The notes under the pieces were generated by a model, which was given only the letters and a program-made list of their open reading frames with translations, was not told the DNA's origin and did not search any database. Below, piece by piece: positions 6,231 through 13,012 of a DNA stretch of 13,012 nt. The stretch comes from Planctomycetota bacterium (GTDB lineage Bacteria; Planctomycetota; Planctomycetia; Planctomycetales; Planctomycetaceae), in the NCBI GenBank assembly GCA_003669575.1, contig QWOR01000174.1, positions 1-13,012 on the forward strand, read 5' to 3'. The position numbers were made by a program, and so were the translations under genes. How positions within the stretch are numbered: position 1 is the stretch's first letter; each line of letters begins with the position of its first letter.

Positions 6231-8216
6231 CTAACGCCTGAGACCAAGATCAGCCAATCGCTTGACGACCTCAGGACTGTTTAATATCGCTTCAAACTCT
6301 TGAACCACTGCCGATGATCTCTTTGCCTCGGGGACGATGAAGTCATACCGCTCCACACGCACCGGGATCATCTCCAGACCGTATGGCCTCGCCACTGACT
6401 CGATCGCAATGCCCCAGTCGGCTCGCCCCTGTGACACCGCAACTGCGACCGCGTTATGCGATTTGGTCTGCACCCGGTAGCCGGGAATGTTGGCAGGAGC
6501 CGGTCTCCCGGCCAATAACTCGTCGATCAGAATCCGAGTTCCACTGCCGGGATTCCGATTGATCATGCAGCAGGCTGAATCGCTGGTCGCCTGACGAATT
6601 GCATCCTCAAGCGACTGGCCCTCAAAACGAACATCGCCCGGCCGAAACACCAAACACTGCTGCCGCGCGTATCCCTCGATGAGCGTCAGCCCCGGAGTCA
6701 GAAATGGCCGGTTGTATTCCAGCCGGACGGGGTCATACAGATGCACTCCGGCGATATGACACTCGCCGCGTTTCGCAGCTGCAAGGCCTCCCTGGCTGCC
6801 GACGGTAAGAACTCGCGTGACAAATCCACGCTGTCTCAGCTCACCGAGCACGAGATCGAGTCCCACACAGTGGCTGCCGATCACCACGAGGTCTGCGGGC
6901 TGGAGGGCCTCGTCAAGCAGCGTCACCTCGACGGCATCCCCTTCATCGAGACACTCCGTCTGCTGCGGGATCGTGATAAAGCCATCAGCCCCACTGAAAG
7001 TCGTCACCGAGCCCGAGCCCTTCCCCATCGGGTAGGCGGCCCACTCGGCCTCGCCGCGAACCAGCCCCACCAGGACATACTCAGTCCGGCCTCGCTCTGA
7101 GTTGATACGCAGGGGAACACGGGCCGGAATCGTTCGGCGTTTCACTCGCCCTCGACCGGCCAGGATCCGGAGTACCGGGGCCACGAATTCATGAAACGTA
7201 AAGATCGCTGAGGTCGGAAACCCCGGCAGCACCACCACCGGCTTACCATTCGTCACGGCCAGGCAGATCGGCTTACCCGGTTTGAGGGCCACCCCATGTA
7301 CGACGATCCCGGGGTTGGTCAGATCCCGGACCACCTGATACGAGAGATCCCCCTCCCCTTTCGAGGTGCCTCCCGAGAGGAGCACCATGTCGTAGCTGAG
7401 TGCGTCATTCACGAGTGTTCGCAGCTGAGAGAAATCATCCCGCACCGTCCCCAGACAAACCGGATCGCCCCCCAACTCTTGCACGGTCGCAGCCAGAATC
7501 GCGGCGTTGGAGTCGAACACAGCCCCTAGCGGCAGAGCCTGCCCCGGTGGGACAATCTCATCCCCCGTGGAAATGATCGCCACGCGAGGCCGACGGTAGA
7601 CCTGGACCTCCGCGAGACCAATGGCTGCCAGAACCCCCAGTTCGCGGGCTGTCAGCACCTGGCCAGCCCACAACACCGTCTCACCCCGTGTGATGTCCGA
7701 ACCGGCAAAGCTGATGTTGCCGCCCGGTGAGACCATGCGTGCGACGCTGATCGAGGGCTGTCCGTCGATGTCGAGCGACTCGGTCTGCTCGACCATGACG
7801 ACCGCATCAGCTCCACGTGGGACCATACCTCCGGTGGCAATCAATGTGGCTGTCCCGGGTACGACCTCGTGTTGAGGCACTCGTCCGGGAGAGAGCACTT
7901 CCGTGGTCAATTGCAGCGGACGGGGGTGCTCCTCGTCGGCTCCGAACACATCGCTTGATCGAACCGCGAAGCCGTCCACGTTCGAGCGATCAAACGCCGG
8001 GACATCAACCTCGGCCACGATATTCGCAGAAAGCACTCGTCCGAGGGCATCGAGCAGCTTCACCTGTTCTACACCGAGCGGCTGCAGGTCGAGTACCGCT
8101 TCAAACCGCCGGGTCGCCTCATCCCGCGTCAGCACGTCCAGGAACTGAGTCTGCCTCGCGGACTGTCGCAAAGTTCGCTGCGAATCGGGCGTCGGAGGCT
8201 GCATGGCGTCACTCAC
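6231..8216 (-). CDS. moeA: MoeA molybdopterin molybdotransferase fused to a PBP-like ligand-binding domain
   Basis: This is a 661-residue two-part protein. Residues about 28-435 are MoeA, which inserts molybdate into adenylylated molybdopterin to form molybdenum cofactor. FDRSNVDGFAVR (76-86, Asp81) matches the FDxSxMDGYA signature, SGGTSKGEGD (281-290) matches SGGVSVGExD, and LKPGKP and VLPGFPTSA follow. Residues about 440-661 form a PBP-like domain of the type often annotated as LysR-substrate-binding in MoeA fusions, with NPGSGTR (555-561) and SHNAVAVAVSQGRADWG (586-602). It may sense or hold molybdate or tungstate, but this is inferred. No signal peptide is seen, so it is cytoplasmic. The GTG start overlaps the preceding peptidase stop as GTGA; an ATG at 8204 is an alternative start with no better ribosome site. 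It is the last gene of the minus-strand run. Confidence 0.9.
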   Translation of the reverse strand: MSDAMQPPTPDSQRTLRQSARQTQFLDVLTRDEATRRFEAVLDLQPLGVEQVKLLDALGRVLSANIVAEVDVPAFDRSNVDGFAVRSSDVFGADEEHPRPLQLTTEVLSPGRVPQHEVVPGTATLIATGGMVPRGADAVVMVEQTESLDIDGQPSISVARMVSPGGNISFAGSDITRGETVLWAGQVLTARELGVLAAIGLAEVQVYRRPRVAIISTGDEIVPPGQALPLGAVFDSNAAILAATVQELGGDPVCLGTVRDDFSQLRTLVNDALSYDMVLLSGGTSKGEGDLSYQVVRDLTNPGIVVHGVALKPGKPICLAVTNGKPVVVLPGFPTSAIFTFHEFVAPVLRILAGRGRVKRRTIPARVPLRINSERGRTEYVLVGLVRGEAEWAAYPMGKGSGSVTTFSGADGFITIPQQTECLDEGDAVEVTLLDEALQPADLVVIGSHCVGLDLVLGELRQRGFVTRVLTVGSQGGLAAAKRGECHIAGVHLYDPVRLEYNRPFLTPGLTLIEGYARQQCLVFRPGDVRFEGQSLEDAIRQATSDSACCMINRNPGSGTRILIDELLAGRPAPANIPGYRVQTKSHNAVAVAVSQGRADWGIAIESVARPYGLEMIPVRVERYDFIVPEAKRSSAVVQEFEAILNSPEVVKRLADLGLRR

Positions 8217-9571
8217 TTCGGGGATGTGACGGTGACCTGGTATTCGCCCGAATTATCAAACAGCTCATTCCAGCGATCATTCACCCGCAGAAACAGTACG
8301 CCTGACTCAGGGATCATCCACATGGCCTGGGGACCGATGTCTTGAAACACCCAGTGCCGGTTCGCCCCTTGCTCTGCGGGAGCAGTTCGTTCCACGGCAG
8401 CCAGCAACCGGCCAATCGGCTGACCGTCGGCGTAACGGATGCTGATGCCGTTCGGTTCGCTGATCCACGGCTTGGTGGTCTGTGCCAGAGTGACTCGCCC
8501 TTTGCCAGTGATCTGGATCGACTGTCCAGCAGTCACCTCGATCCCGGTCGACTGCCAGCCTCCGGCTGATTGCACGACAACCTCTCGGGATTCCCCCGAT
8601 GAGATTGGCAAGACAGCTGTTCGTTTCGTGGCTCCTCGCGACAAGTCATAGCCATAGCACAAGGAATCACGGAACAGCTCCCAGTCCGCGGCGATGGCGG
8701 CCTGATGCTTTTTCCACAGGGTGTTGAAGAAACGCTGGAACCGGACCGGGTCGGTCTGCTGACAGACCTTCTGGAACTCGTCAGACGTCAGGGGGTGCAA
8801 CGCGAGAAACGTGCAGAAGGCCCACGACCACGCATAGGGAGTCGTCCGTGACTCGGAAAAGACATCCATACCGAGTTTCTGGACCTCTTCGACGGTCAAT
8901 GCCCGTCCAGCTTCGCATTCGGCGCGAATCATCTCAATACGACCAAACCCGTGCGACTTCTCTTCGCTGGAGGAAATGAGGCCGAACCGGAGAGACGGCG
9001 GACTAGTCGAGGTCGGCTCAGACATCTCATGCGTCCCGAAGAACTCCGCGATCCCCTCCAGGAACCAGTGCGGTCGCAGCTGCCCCTCGGCGTCGTAGCA
9101 CATCGTGTAACAGTGTGTCGCCTCATGCAGCAGCAGGTGAGCCCGGTAGTAGTCAGATTCCTGGTCATGTACCCAGAATTCGTACCCTTCACTCTTCCCA
9201 TGCAGAATCGGGCCCGATTTCGCCCGCAGCAGATTGGCGGTCTGGAACCGGGTTGGATCACGCATCAAATACCCGGTGACCTGAAATGGGCTCTTGTCCC
9301 GAGCGGGAGGAAGCTTGCCCAAAAACGACTCCCACACGGGGTGGACCTGATCGACCAGTCCCACAAGATCGCGAGCTTTCTCCGGCTCGATATCGGTATA
9401 GAGGATCAGGTACTTTGAGTCGTAACGGTGAATGCCACTCTGCTCGGCGAGCTTCACATCCACCGGGGCCCGATCATCTTGTCGACGTAGAATTCTCTCC
9501 TTCGCCTGGAGCCCGGTGGCACTCCCCAGCGACAAGAGCACGATCAAACACAAAGAAAGGGGATTACGCAT
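8213..9571 (-). CDS. Secreted HEXXH metallopeptidase-like protein with LecA/PA-IL-like C-terminal domain
   Basis: This 452-residue protein begins with a signal peptide (residues 1-23, ending LQA). The middle is gluzincin-like: HEATH at 149-153 gives two His zinc ligands and Glu150, and EGIAEFF downstream (172-178) offers the third ligand, Glu172 or Glu176. This resembles the DUF1570-type proteins of planctomycetes. Residues about 330-450 read like the PA-IL/LecA galactose-binding fold: TGIEVTAGQSIQITGKGRV, then IGRLLAAV, then FLRVNDRWNELFDNSGEY, with the VND and DNSG segments at the places of the calcium and sugar ligands. The protein is therefore probably an extracytoplasmic peptidase tethered to glycan or with a degenerate lectin module. 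Start: ATG at 9571 inside the cupin stop region (8-base overlap); the GTG just before it (9574) is equally possible. The substrate is unknown. Confidence 0.83.
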   Translation of the reverse strand: MRNPLSLCLIVLLSLGSATGLQAKERILRRQDDRAPVDVKLAEQSGIHRYDSKYLILYTDIEPEKARDLVGLVDQVHPVWESFLGKLPPARDKSPFQVTGYLMRDPTRFQTANLLRAKSGPILHGKSEGYEFWVHDQESDYYRAHLLLHEATHCYTMCYDAEGQLRPHWFLEGIAEFFGTHEMSEPTSTSPPSLRFGLISSSEEKSHGFGRIEMIRAECEAGRALTVEEVQKLGMDVFSESRTTPYAWSWAFCTFLALHPLTSDEFQKVCQQTDPVRFQRFFNTLWKKHQAAIAADWELFRDSLCYGYDLSRGATKRTAVLPISSGESREVVVQSAGGWQSTGIEVTAGQSIQITGKGRVTLAQTTKPWISEPNGISIRYADGQPIGRLLAAVERTAPAEQGANRHWVFQDIGPQAMWMIPESGVLFLRVNDRWNELFDNSGEYQVTVTSPK

Positions 9572-9926
9572 CACGATGCACGGTATTCATCGAGAAGGCA
9601 GGCAGACAAATGGCGATGTACTCGGCTCCTTCACTTCCGGGAGTGCCATAACGAATCCACTCACCGGGATCGGTGATAATCGCCTGACCAGCGGCGACAT
9701 CAATCACCCCGCCTTCATGTTCCACTCGCAGCATCCCCTTCAGGACAACAGTGATCTCCTGAAACTCCGGCCGTTGTCCGGGCTCGCTCCACCCCGAGGG
9801 AGACCTCATCCGCGCGACGCTGACTCCGGAGTCCCGGGAACTCATGTGCCCGGCGAATTCTTCAATGATCTTCGGGGGATGACCCGCGGCTTCCACACGA
9901 ACAGGCGAGGCGATCAGACGCGGCAT
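9564..9926 (-). CDS. Small single-domain cupin protein
   Basis: This 120-residue protein has one cupin barrel over residues about 35-108: EFQEITVVLKGMLRVEHEGGVIDVAAGQAIITDPGEW carries the usual strand and turn spacing (split here at GMLRV for reading). The canonical HxH...E metal motif is not conserved; PEFQE stands where the His pair is expected, and the second motif (PGEWIRY) also lacks its His. It may therefore bind a ligand without metal, or act as a sensor or scaffold. No signal peptide is visible. The ATG at 9926 lies 41 bases after the kinase stop, with only a weak GAAAG upstream. Its last codons overlap the peptidase start by 8 bases. It could modulate or supply a ligand for the neighbouring enzymes, but nothing in the sequence says which. 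Confidence 0.8.
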   Translation of the reverse strand: MPRLIASPVRVEAAGHPPKIIEEFAGHMSSRDSGVSVARMRSPSGWSEPGQRPEFQEITVVLKGMLRVEHEGGVIDVAAGQAIITDPGEWIRYGTPGSEGAEYIAICLPAFSMNTVHRDA

Positions 9927-9967
9927 GATGAAACTTTCGCTGGTCCCGGAAAATAACGGAAAGTTCG

Positions 9968-11635
9968 CTATTCTTTGGGGAGCTCTTTCTTGAGGGCCTC
10001 TTCAGCATTGAGTCGACGAGACTTGGCCCGGCTGACAATCGACTCACACAGTGGATCGTCTGCATACAACCGGATGATGCTTTCCCACTTGTCGTGAGCG
10101 GAGACCTTGTCGTTCGAAAGGAACTCTTCGTCGGCCTTCTTGAGCTGGGCTTCGAGGAAGTTGATGCGGGATGCCTTCGGGTCAAGTCCCTTCTTGATCA
10201 GCTGAGTGCGATGCCGGGCCAGATTCAGATAGGGGCGGGATTCCAGGTCGCTCTTCAGCAGCGTCTGCATCGCCTCGTAATTCTCCACTGCCGAAAGCTG
10301 ATCGCCGAACTCTTCGTACTTGCGAGCCTTGACGTACAGGCGTTCCCCCTCCGATTTCGGGTCGTTGTTGTACTTCTGGTTGTTTTTGGACTGTCGGTCC
10401 TCGCGGACCATGTCAATCATGTCCTTCCAGCGGCTGGCATCGCTGGCCTGCGGAGAGTCGGGGTAGTCCTGGATCATCTCGTCCAGGTCGGGAATGATCG
10501 ACAGCCAGTCCACGAAAGCCGGCACTTTGTCAAAGTCTGAGATCGAATCGAAGTGGTCGATCTTCATGACTTCCTGACAGCGAGCATATTTCTTTTCCAG
10601 ACTCTCGGGCCACATCATCCAGACCAGCACAGCGATGAGCGACATCAGACAGAGGCCCAGGAACCACAGCTGTTCATAAAACGGCGTGTACTGGCCCGGC
10701 TCGATCTTCTTCTTTTTCTTCTTCTTGATCGCTTGCGTGGAGTCGGCCACCGTCGCATTGGCCGCCTCACTGGCCTTGGTCTTGGCCAGCTCGTCCTGTT
10801 CGGCGACCTTGGTGATGACTTCTTCCAGACGGACCTGCACCGCCAGCGCATCAAACGGACGGTCGTCGGGATCTTTCTCCATCAGATCCGCGATCAGGAC
10901 CTCCAGATATCGAGGGCAATCGGGATTGAACTCGCGAACCGATGGCGGTTCCTCTTCAATATGTTTAAAGAGCAGCTCCGGCTGGGTCGACGATTCAAAG
11001 GGAGTCCGCCCCGCCAGCATTTGAAACATCACGCAGCCGAGAGCGTACAGGTCAGTCCGCCGCGTGATCGGCGACTTACCGGTAATCTGCTCCGGAGCCA
11101 TATAGGCCAGCGTACCGACTGTTTTTCCCGCCTGCGTCAGTTGAGTGGCCTGGGAATCGCGAGCGATGCCGAAGTCGGTCAGCTTGATGACGCCCTGCTT
11201 CGTGATGAGCAAGTTGCCGGGCTTGAGATCGCGATGCACGATCCCCGCGTTGTGTGCATGTTCGAGGGCCTTAGCCACCTGCATGGCGTAGTCGACCGTC
11301 TGTCGCCATGTGAATCGGCCCTTCTTCCGGAGCAGCACATCGAGGCTCCCCCCGGAGATAATCTCCATCGCGTAGAACTGCTGATTGGGAGTCGAAACGC
11401 CGCCGTAGTACCGAATGATGTTCGGATGCTCGAGCTTTTTGAGGATGTCCATCTCACGCTCGAACCGCTTGGCGACCTTCAGGTCGGTGCAGAGTTCGGG
11501 GGACAGAGCCTTCAGAGCGACAATCTTGCCCGTCTTGAGATAAGTCGCCCGATAGACGATACCCATGCCTCCCACACCGAGTTTGCTCTCGATCTGGAAC
11601 GGTCCAATTTTGCGTTTTTCGGGTTCGGCACTCAT
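9968..11635 (-). CDS. Hanks-type Ser/Thr protein kinase with one membrane segment and an extracytoplasmic C-terminal region
   Basis: This 555-residue kinase has its catalytic domain at about 13-275. The Gly loop is GVGGMG (20-25), the ATP-anchoring Lys is Lys42 (VALK), the helix-C Glu is about Glu61, the catalytic loop HRDLKPGN starts at 134 (Asp136), and DFG starts at 154. GTLAYMAPEQ marks the end of the activation segment. It is an RD kinase with all key residues, so probably active. A run of seven Lys (304-310) precedes a membrane helix (about 323-342), placing the kinase inside the cell. The remaining ~210 residues should be outside; they are helical, charged and TPR-like in feel, and could sense a signal or bind a partner. 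The ATG at 11635 is chosen because the upstream extension to GTG 11728 looks non-coding. It leads the kinase-cupin-peptidase-MoeA run; the signal and targets are unknown. Confidence 0.9.
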   Translation of the reverse strand: MSAEPEKRKIGPFQIESKLGVGGMGIVYRATYLKTGKIVALKALSPELCTDLKVAKRFEREMDILKKLEHPNIIRYYGGVSTPNQQFYAMEIISGGSLDVLLRKKGRFTWRQTVDYAMQVAKALEHAHNAGIVHRDLKPGNLLITKQGVIKLTDFGIARDSQATQLTQAGKTVGTLAYMAPEQITGKSPITRRTDLYALGCVMFQMLAGRTPFESSTQPELLFKHIEEEPPSVREFNPDCPRYLEVLIADLMEKDPDDRPFDALAVQVRLEEVITKVAEQDELAKTKASEAANATVADSTQAIKKKKKKKIEPGQYTPFYEQLWFLGLCLMSLIAVLVWMMWPESLEKKYARCQEVMKIDHFDSISDFDKVPAFVDWLSIIPDLDEMIQDYPDSPQASDASRWKDMIDMVREDRQSKNNQKYNNDPKSEGERLYVKARKYEEFGDQLSAVENYEAMQTLLKSDLESRPYLNLARHRTQLIKKGLDPKASRINFLEAQLKKADEEFLSNDKVSAHDKWESIIRLYADDPLCESIVSRAKSRRLNAEEALKKELPKE

Positions 11636-11813
11636 AGGGCGTGAAACGACCGGAGACTCGACGATCAATGACAGGTCTCTACACGATAAACCATCCGGGC
11701 TGTTCCGTGTACTCTGCCCAGTGGTCACTTGTCCGATCGTTGCCTGGGGTCGGCATCCTGCTCAGTGAGTTTCGAGGGGATCTGGTGAGTTCGATGTCCC
11801 TGACCAGACGGCC

Positions 11814-12926
11814 TCATCGGACATGACAGAGTCGCTCTAGCCACTCGACTTGTTGACGGGTGACCGGCACCGGACAGCCATGATCGGGGACTTGCGGGAC
11901 AAGCCCACTGGCGATCGTCTTCAGCAGATTCTCGATGCCATTCCCGCTGACAGACGACACGGCGAGGCTGTCGTCGGGCCAGCGATCTTGCCTTGCCGGT
12001 TCAAGATCAGCTTTGTGAGCAATCACGATGCGGCGGCGGGGTTGTCGATCCAGCAACCGGTGATCCTCCGCGGTGAGTAGCTCGCTACGGTCCAGCACGA
12101 TGATGACCAGATCCGCTTCGTCAATCGCGGCAAGGGTCTGGGCGACGCCTTCCCGTTCGATCGGGTTCTGAGTCTCCCGAATCCCCGCCGTGTCAGTGAT
12201 CCGTACCGGCCAGCCGTCAATCGCCGTTTCGAGAGTCACTCGGTCGCGAGTCGTCCCCGCATGTTCCGAGACAATCGAACGCGTAAATCCCGCCAGCGCG
12301 TTCATCAGGCTCGACTTACCGACATTCGGTCGTCCGCAGAGCACCACATTCCATGGCTCGATGAGATGACGTCCAAAATCAGCCCGGGTCAGAGCCTGTG
12401 CGATCAGCGTTTTCGCGTCATCGCTTCCGGAGTCTGCCAGCTGGGTCACGAATCGATCCCAGGTCCCGCTCACCTGCTCCAAAAGTATCTCAGCAGTACG
12501 TTGTGTTCGCGCCCCCTGCAACACCGAGAGCGGCAGGCGTGAGCCTGCAGAGGTATCCACGCGTGTCTCGGCGTCACTCCTCTGTAGAGCCTCGTCGGCT
12601 AGCTGAACTCCGTCGCTCATTGTGGAGAACCCACGTCCAGCCAGATCGGACAACACTCTCGATACCGCTGCGACCCCACCGTGGCAGGTAATCTCCAGCG
12701 AGTCCTCGCCCGTTCGACAAACGACGACATCCTCTCCGGGATCCCCCCACACGCCAAAGTACAGTGCATTGATCGCAAACTCAGCGACCGGCTTTCCATT
12801 CACCGCTCTGAACAGTGAGTCCGGTACATCCCAGGCGGTCAGATCACCTTGCACGCGGATCGTCGCGATCGCGCTGCGTCCCGGGCCAGTCAGCTGTCGG
12901 GCAATTCCATGAATATGCCCCGTCAT
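11814..12926 (-). CDS. Divergent MnmE/TrmE-like GTPase, C-terminally shortened
   Basis: This 370-residue protein resembles MnmE, the GTPase that with MnmG modifies wobble uridine-34 of tRNAs. The N-terminal part (TGPGRSAIATIRVQG at 13-27; SLEITCHGG at 76-84) matches the folate-binding domain. The G domain has GRPNVGKSS (198-206), AGTTRD (223-228) and DTAG (245-248). Several things are unusual. The G4 motif is HKAD (304-307) rather than NKxD. The GEFTxRAF segment of the helical domain is not recognisable. The protein stops just after a segment matching the RRH-region (TRQQVEWL), so about 70 residues are missing, including the CIGK tail with the essential Cys. No other frame downstream encodes CIGK. 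Full MnmE is about 450 residues. The start is ATG 12926, overlapping the upstream stop as ATGA. It may be a paralogue with another role, or decaying; a canonical copy may exist elsewhere in the genome. Confidence 0.85.
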   Translation of the reverse strand: MTGHIHGIARQLTGPGRSAIATIRVQGDLTAWDVPDSLFRAVNGKPVAEFAINALYFGVWGDPGEDVVVCRTGEDSLEITCHGGVAAVSRVLSDLAGRGFSTMSDGVQLADEALQRSDAETRVDTSAGSRLPLSVLQGARTQRTAEILLEQVSGTWDRFVTQLADSGSDDAKTLIAQALTRADFGRHLIEPWNVVLCGRPNVGKSSLMNALAGFTRSIVSEHAGTTRDRVTLETAIDGWPVRITDTAGIRETQNPIEREGVAQTLAAIDEADLVIIVLDRSELLTAEDHRLLDRQPRRRIVIAHKADLEPARQDRWPDDSLAVSSVSGNGIENLLKTIASGLVPQVPDHGCPVPVTRQQVEWLERLCHVR

Positions 12927-13012
12927 GGTCTCTGCACCGCTGGCATCGCAGCTGCAGCGATGGCCAACCCCTGCAGACAGAGGGCGGCCTCCCAATGAGC
13001 CTCGGGCAAGTG
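12923..13012 (-). CDS. C-terminal end of an unidentified gene, cut by the window edge
   Basis: The minus frame entering at 13012 stays open for 29 codons to a TGA at 12925-12923, ending in an Ala-rich helix-like stretch (WEAALCLQGLAIAAAAM then PAVQRP). Its stop shares bases with the ATG of the MnmE-like gene (ATGA), the coupling pattern seen elsewhere in this window. This supports both a real upstream gene and the 12926 start. There is too little sequence to name a product, and the 29 codons could be chance. Confidence 0.45.
   Translation of the reverse strand, partial: HLPEAHWEAALCLQGLAIAAAAMPAVQRP

Noticed and set aside
10706..10726. Lys-codon run in the kinase as a simple repeat or slippage site
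   Set aside because: It mixes AAG and AAA codons, holds frame, and makes sense as a basic flank next to the membrane helix.
10553..11644. 363-codon open frame antisense to the kinase
   Set aside because: The kinase on the other strand has every catalytic motif; this frame has a low-complexity His/Leu/Arg composition and no motif.
11636..11728. Extending the kinase 31 residues upstream to GTG 11728
   Set aside because: The extension has no domain character and weak ribosome-site support, while ATG 11635 starts 19 residues before the Gly loop as is usual.
11781..11808. TCTGGT/ACCAGA hairpin just after the MnmE-like gene, as a terminator
   Set aside because: The stem is 6 bp with a 16-base loop and no U tract follows on the minus strand.
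12927..12995. Extending the MnmE-like gene upstream to a TTG at 12995
   Set aside because: MnmE proteins start close to the folate-domain motif, as the ATG at 12926 does, and the upstream bases appear to code in another frame.

Overview
The window looks like a chromosomal segment of a planctomycete (phylum Planctomycetota), with a fairly high GC content (judged by eye). This is an inference from gene content. It carries a secreted formylglycine-type sulfatase with a neighbouring formylglycine-generating enzyme, a secreted HEXXH peptidase with a LecA-like tail, and a Hanks-type Ser/Thr kinase with a central membrane segment. No rRNA, tRNA, CRISPR array, insertion sequence or prophage gene was seen.

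Plus strand, 1-6219. A secreted Cys-type sulfatase (66-1640) ends at a strong intrinsic terminator (1654-1685). Next come a secreted HAD-family phosphatase (1794-2774) and a membrane-anchored formylglycine-generating enzyme (2771-3982), joined by a 4-base ATGA overlap. The enzyme keeps both active-site cysteines, so it can plausibly convert Cys76 of the sulfatase to formylglycine, probably outside the cytoplasm. After a 170-base gap holding a perfect 16-base dyad comes a membrane-anchored YpfJ-type zinc metallopeptidase (4153-5034). A conserved protein of unknown function with a barrel-sandwich-like segment and a KOW-like C-terminus follows (5092-6219, TTG start).

Minus strand, 13012-6231. 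Reading in transcription order: the tail of an unidentified gene (12923-13012) overlaps by ATGA a divergent, C-terminally shortened MnmE/TrmE-like GTPase (11814-12926). After 178 bases comes a tight four-gene run: Ser/Thr kinase (9968-11635), small cupin (9564-9926), secreted HEXXH peptidase with a LecA/PA-IL-like C-terminal domain (8213-9571), and a MoeA fused to a PBP-like (molybdate-binding-type) domain (6231-8216). The last three overlap by 8 and 4 bases. The two halves of the window converge at 6219/6231 with only 11 bases between stop codons.

The observations most worth a second look are the sulfatase/phosphatase/FGE module with an apparently exported FGE, the MnmE paralogue that lacks the catalytic CIGK tail and has an altered G4 motif, and the kinase-cupin-peptidase-MoeA operon. 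None is proven to be a new system. All functional assignments come from motif reading, with no database search.
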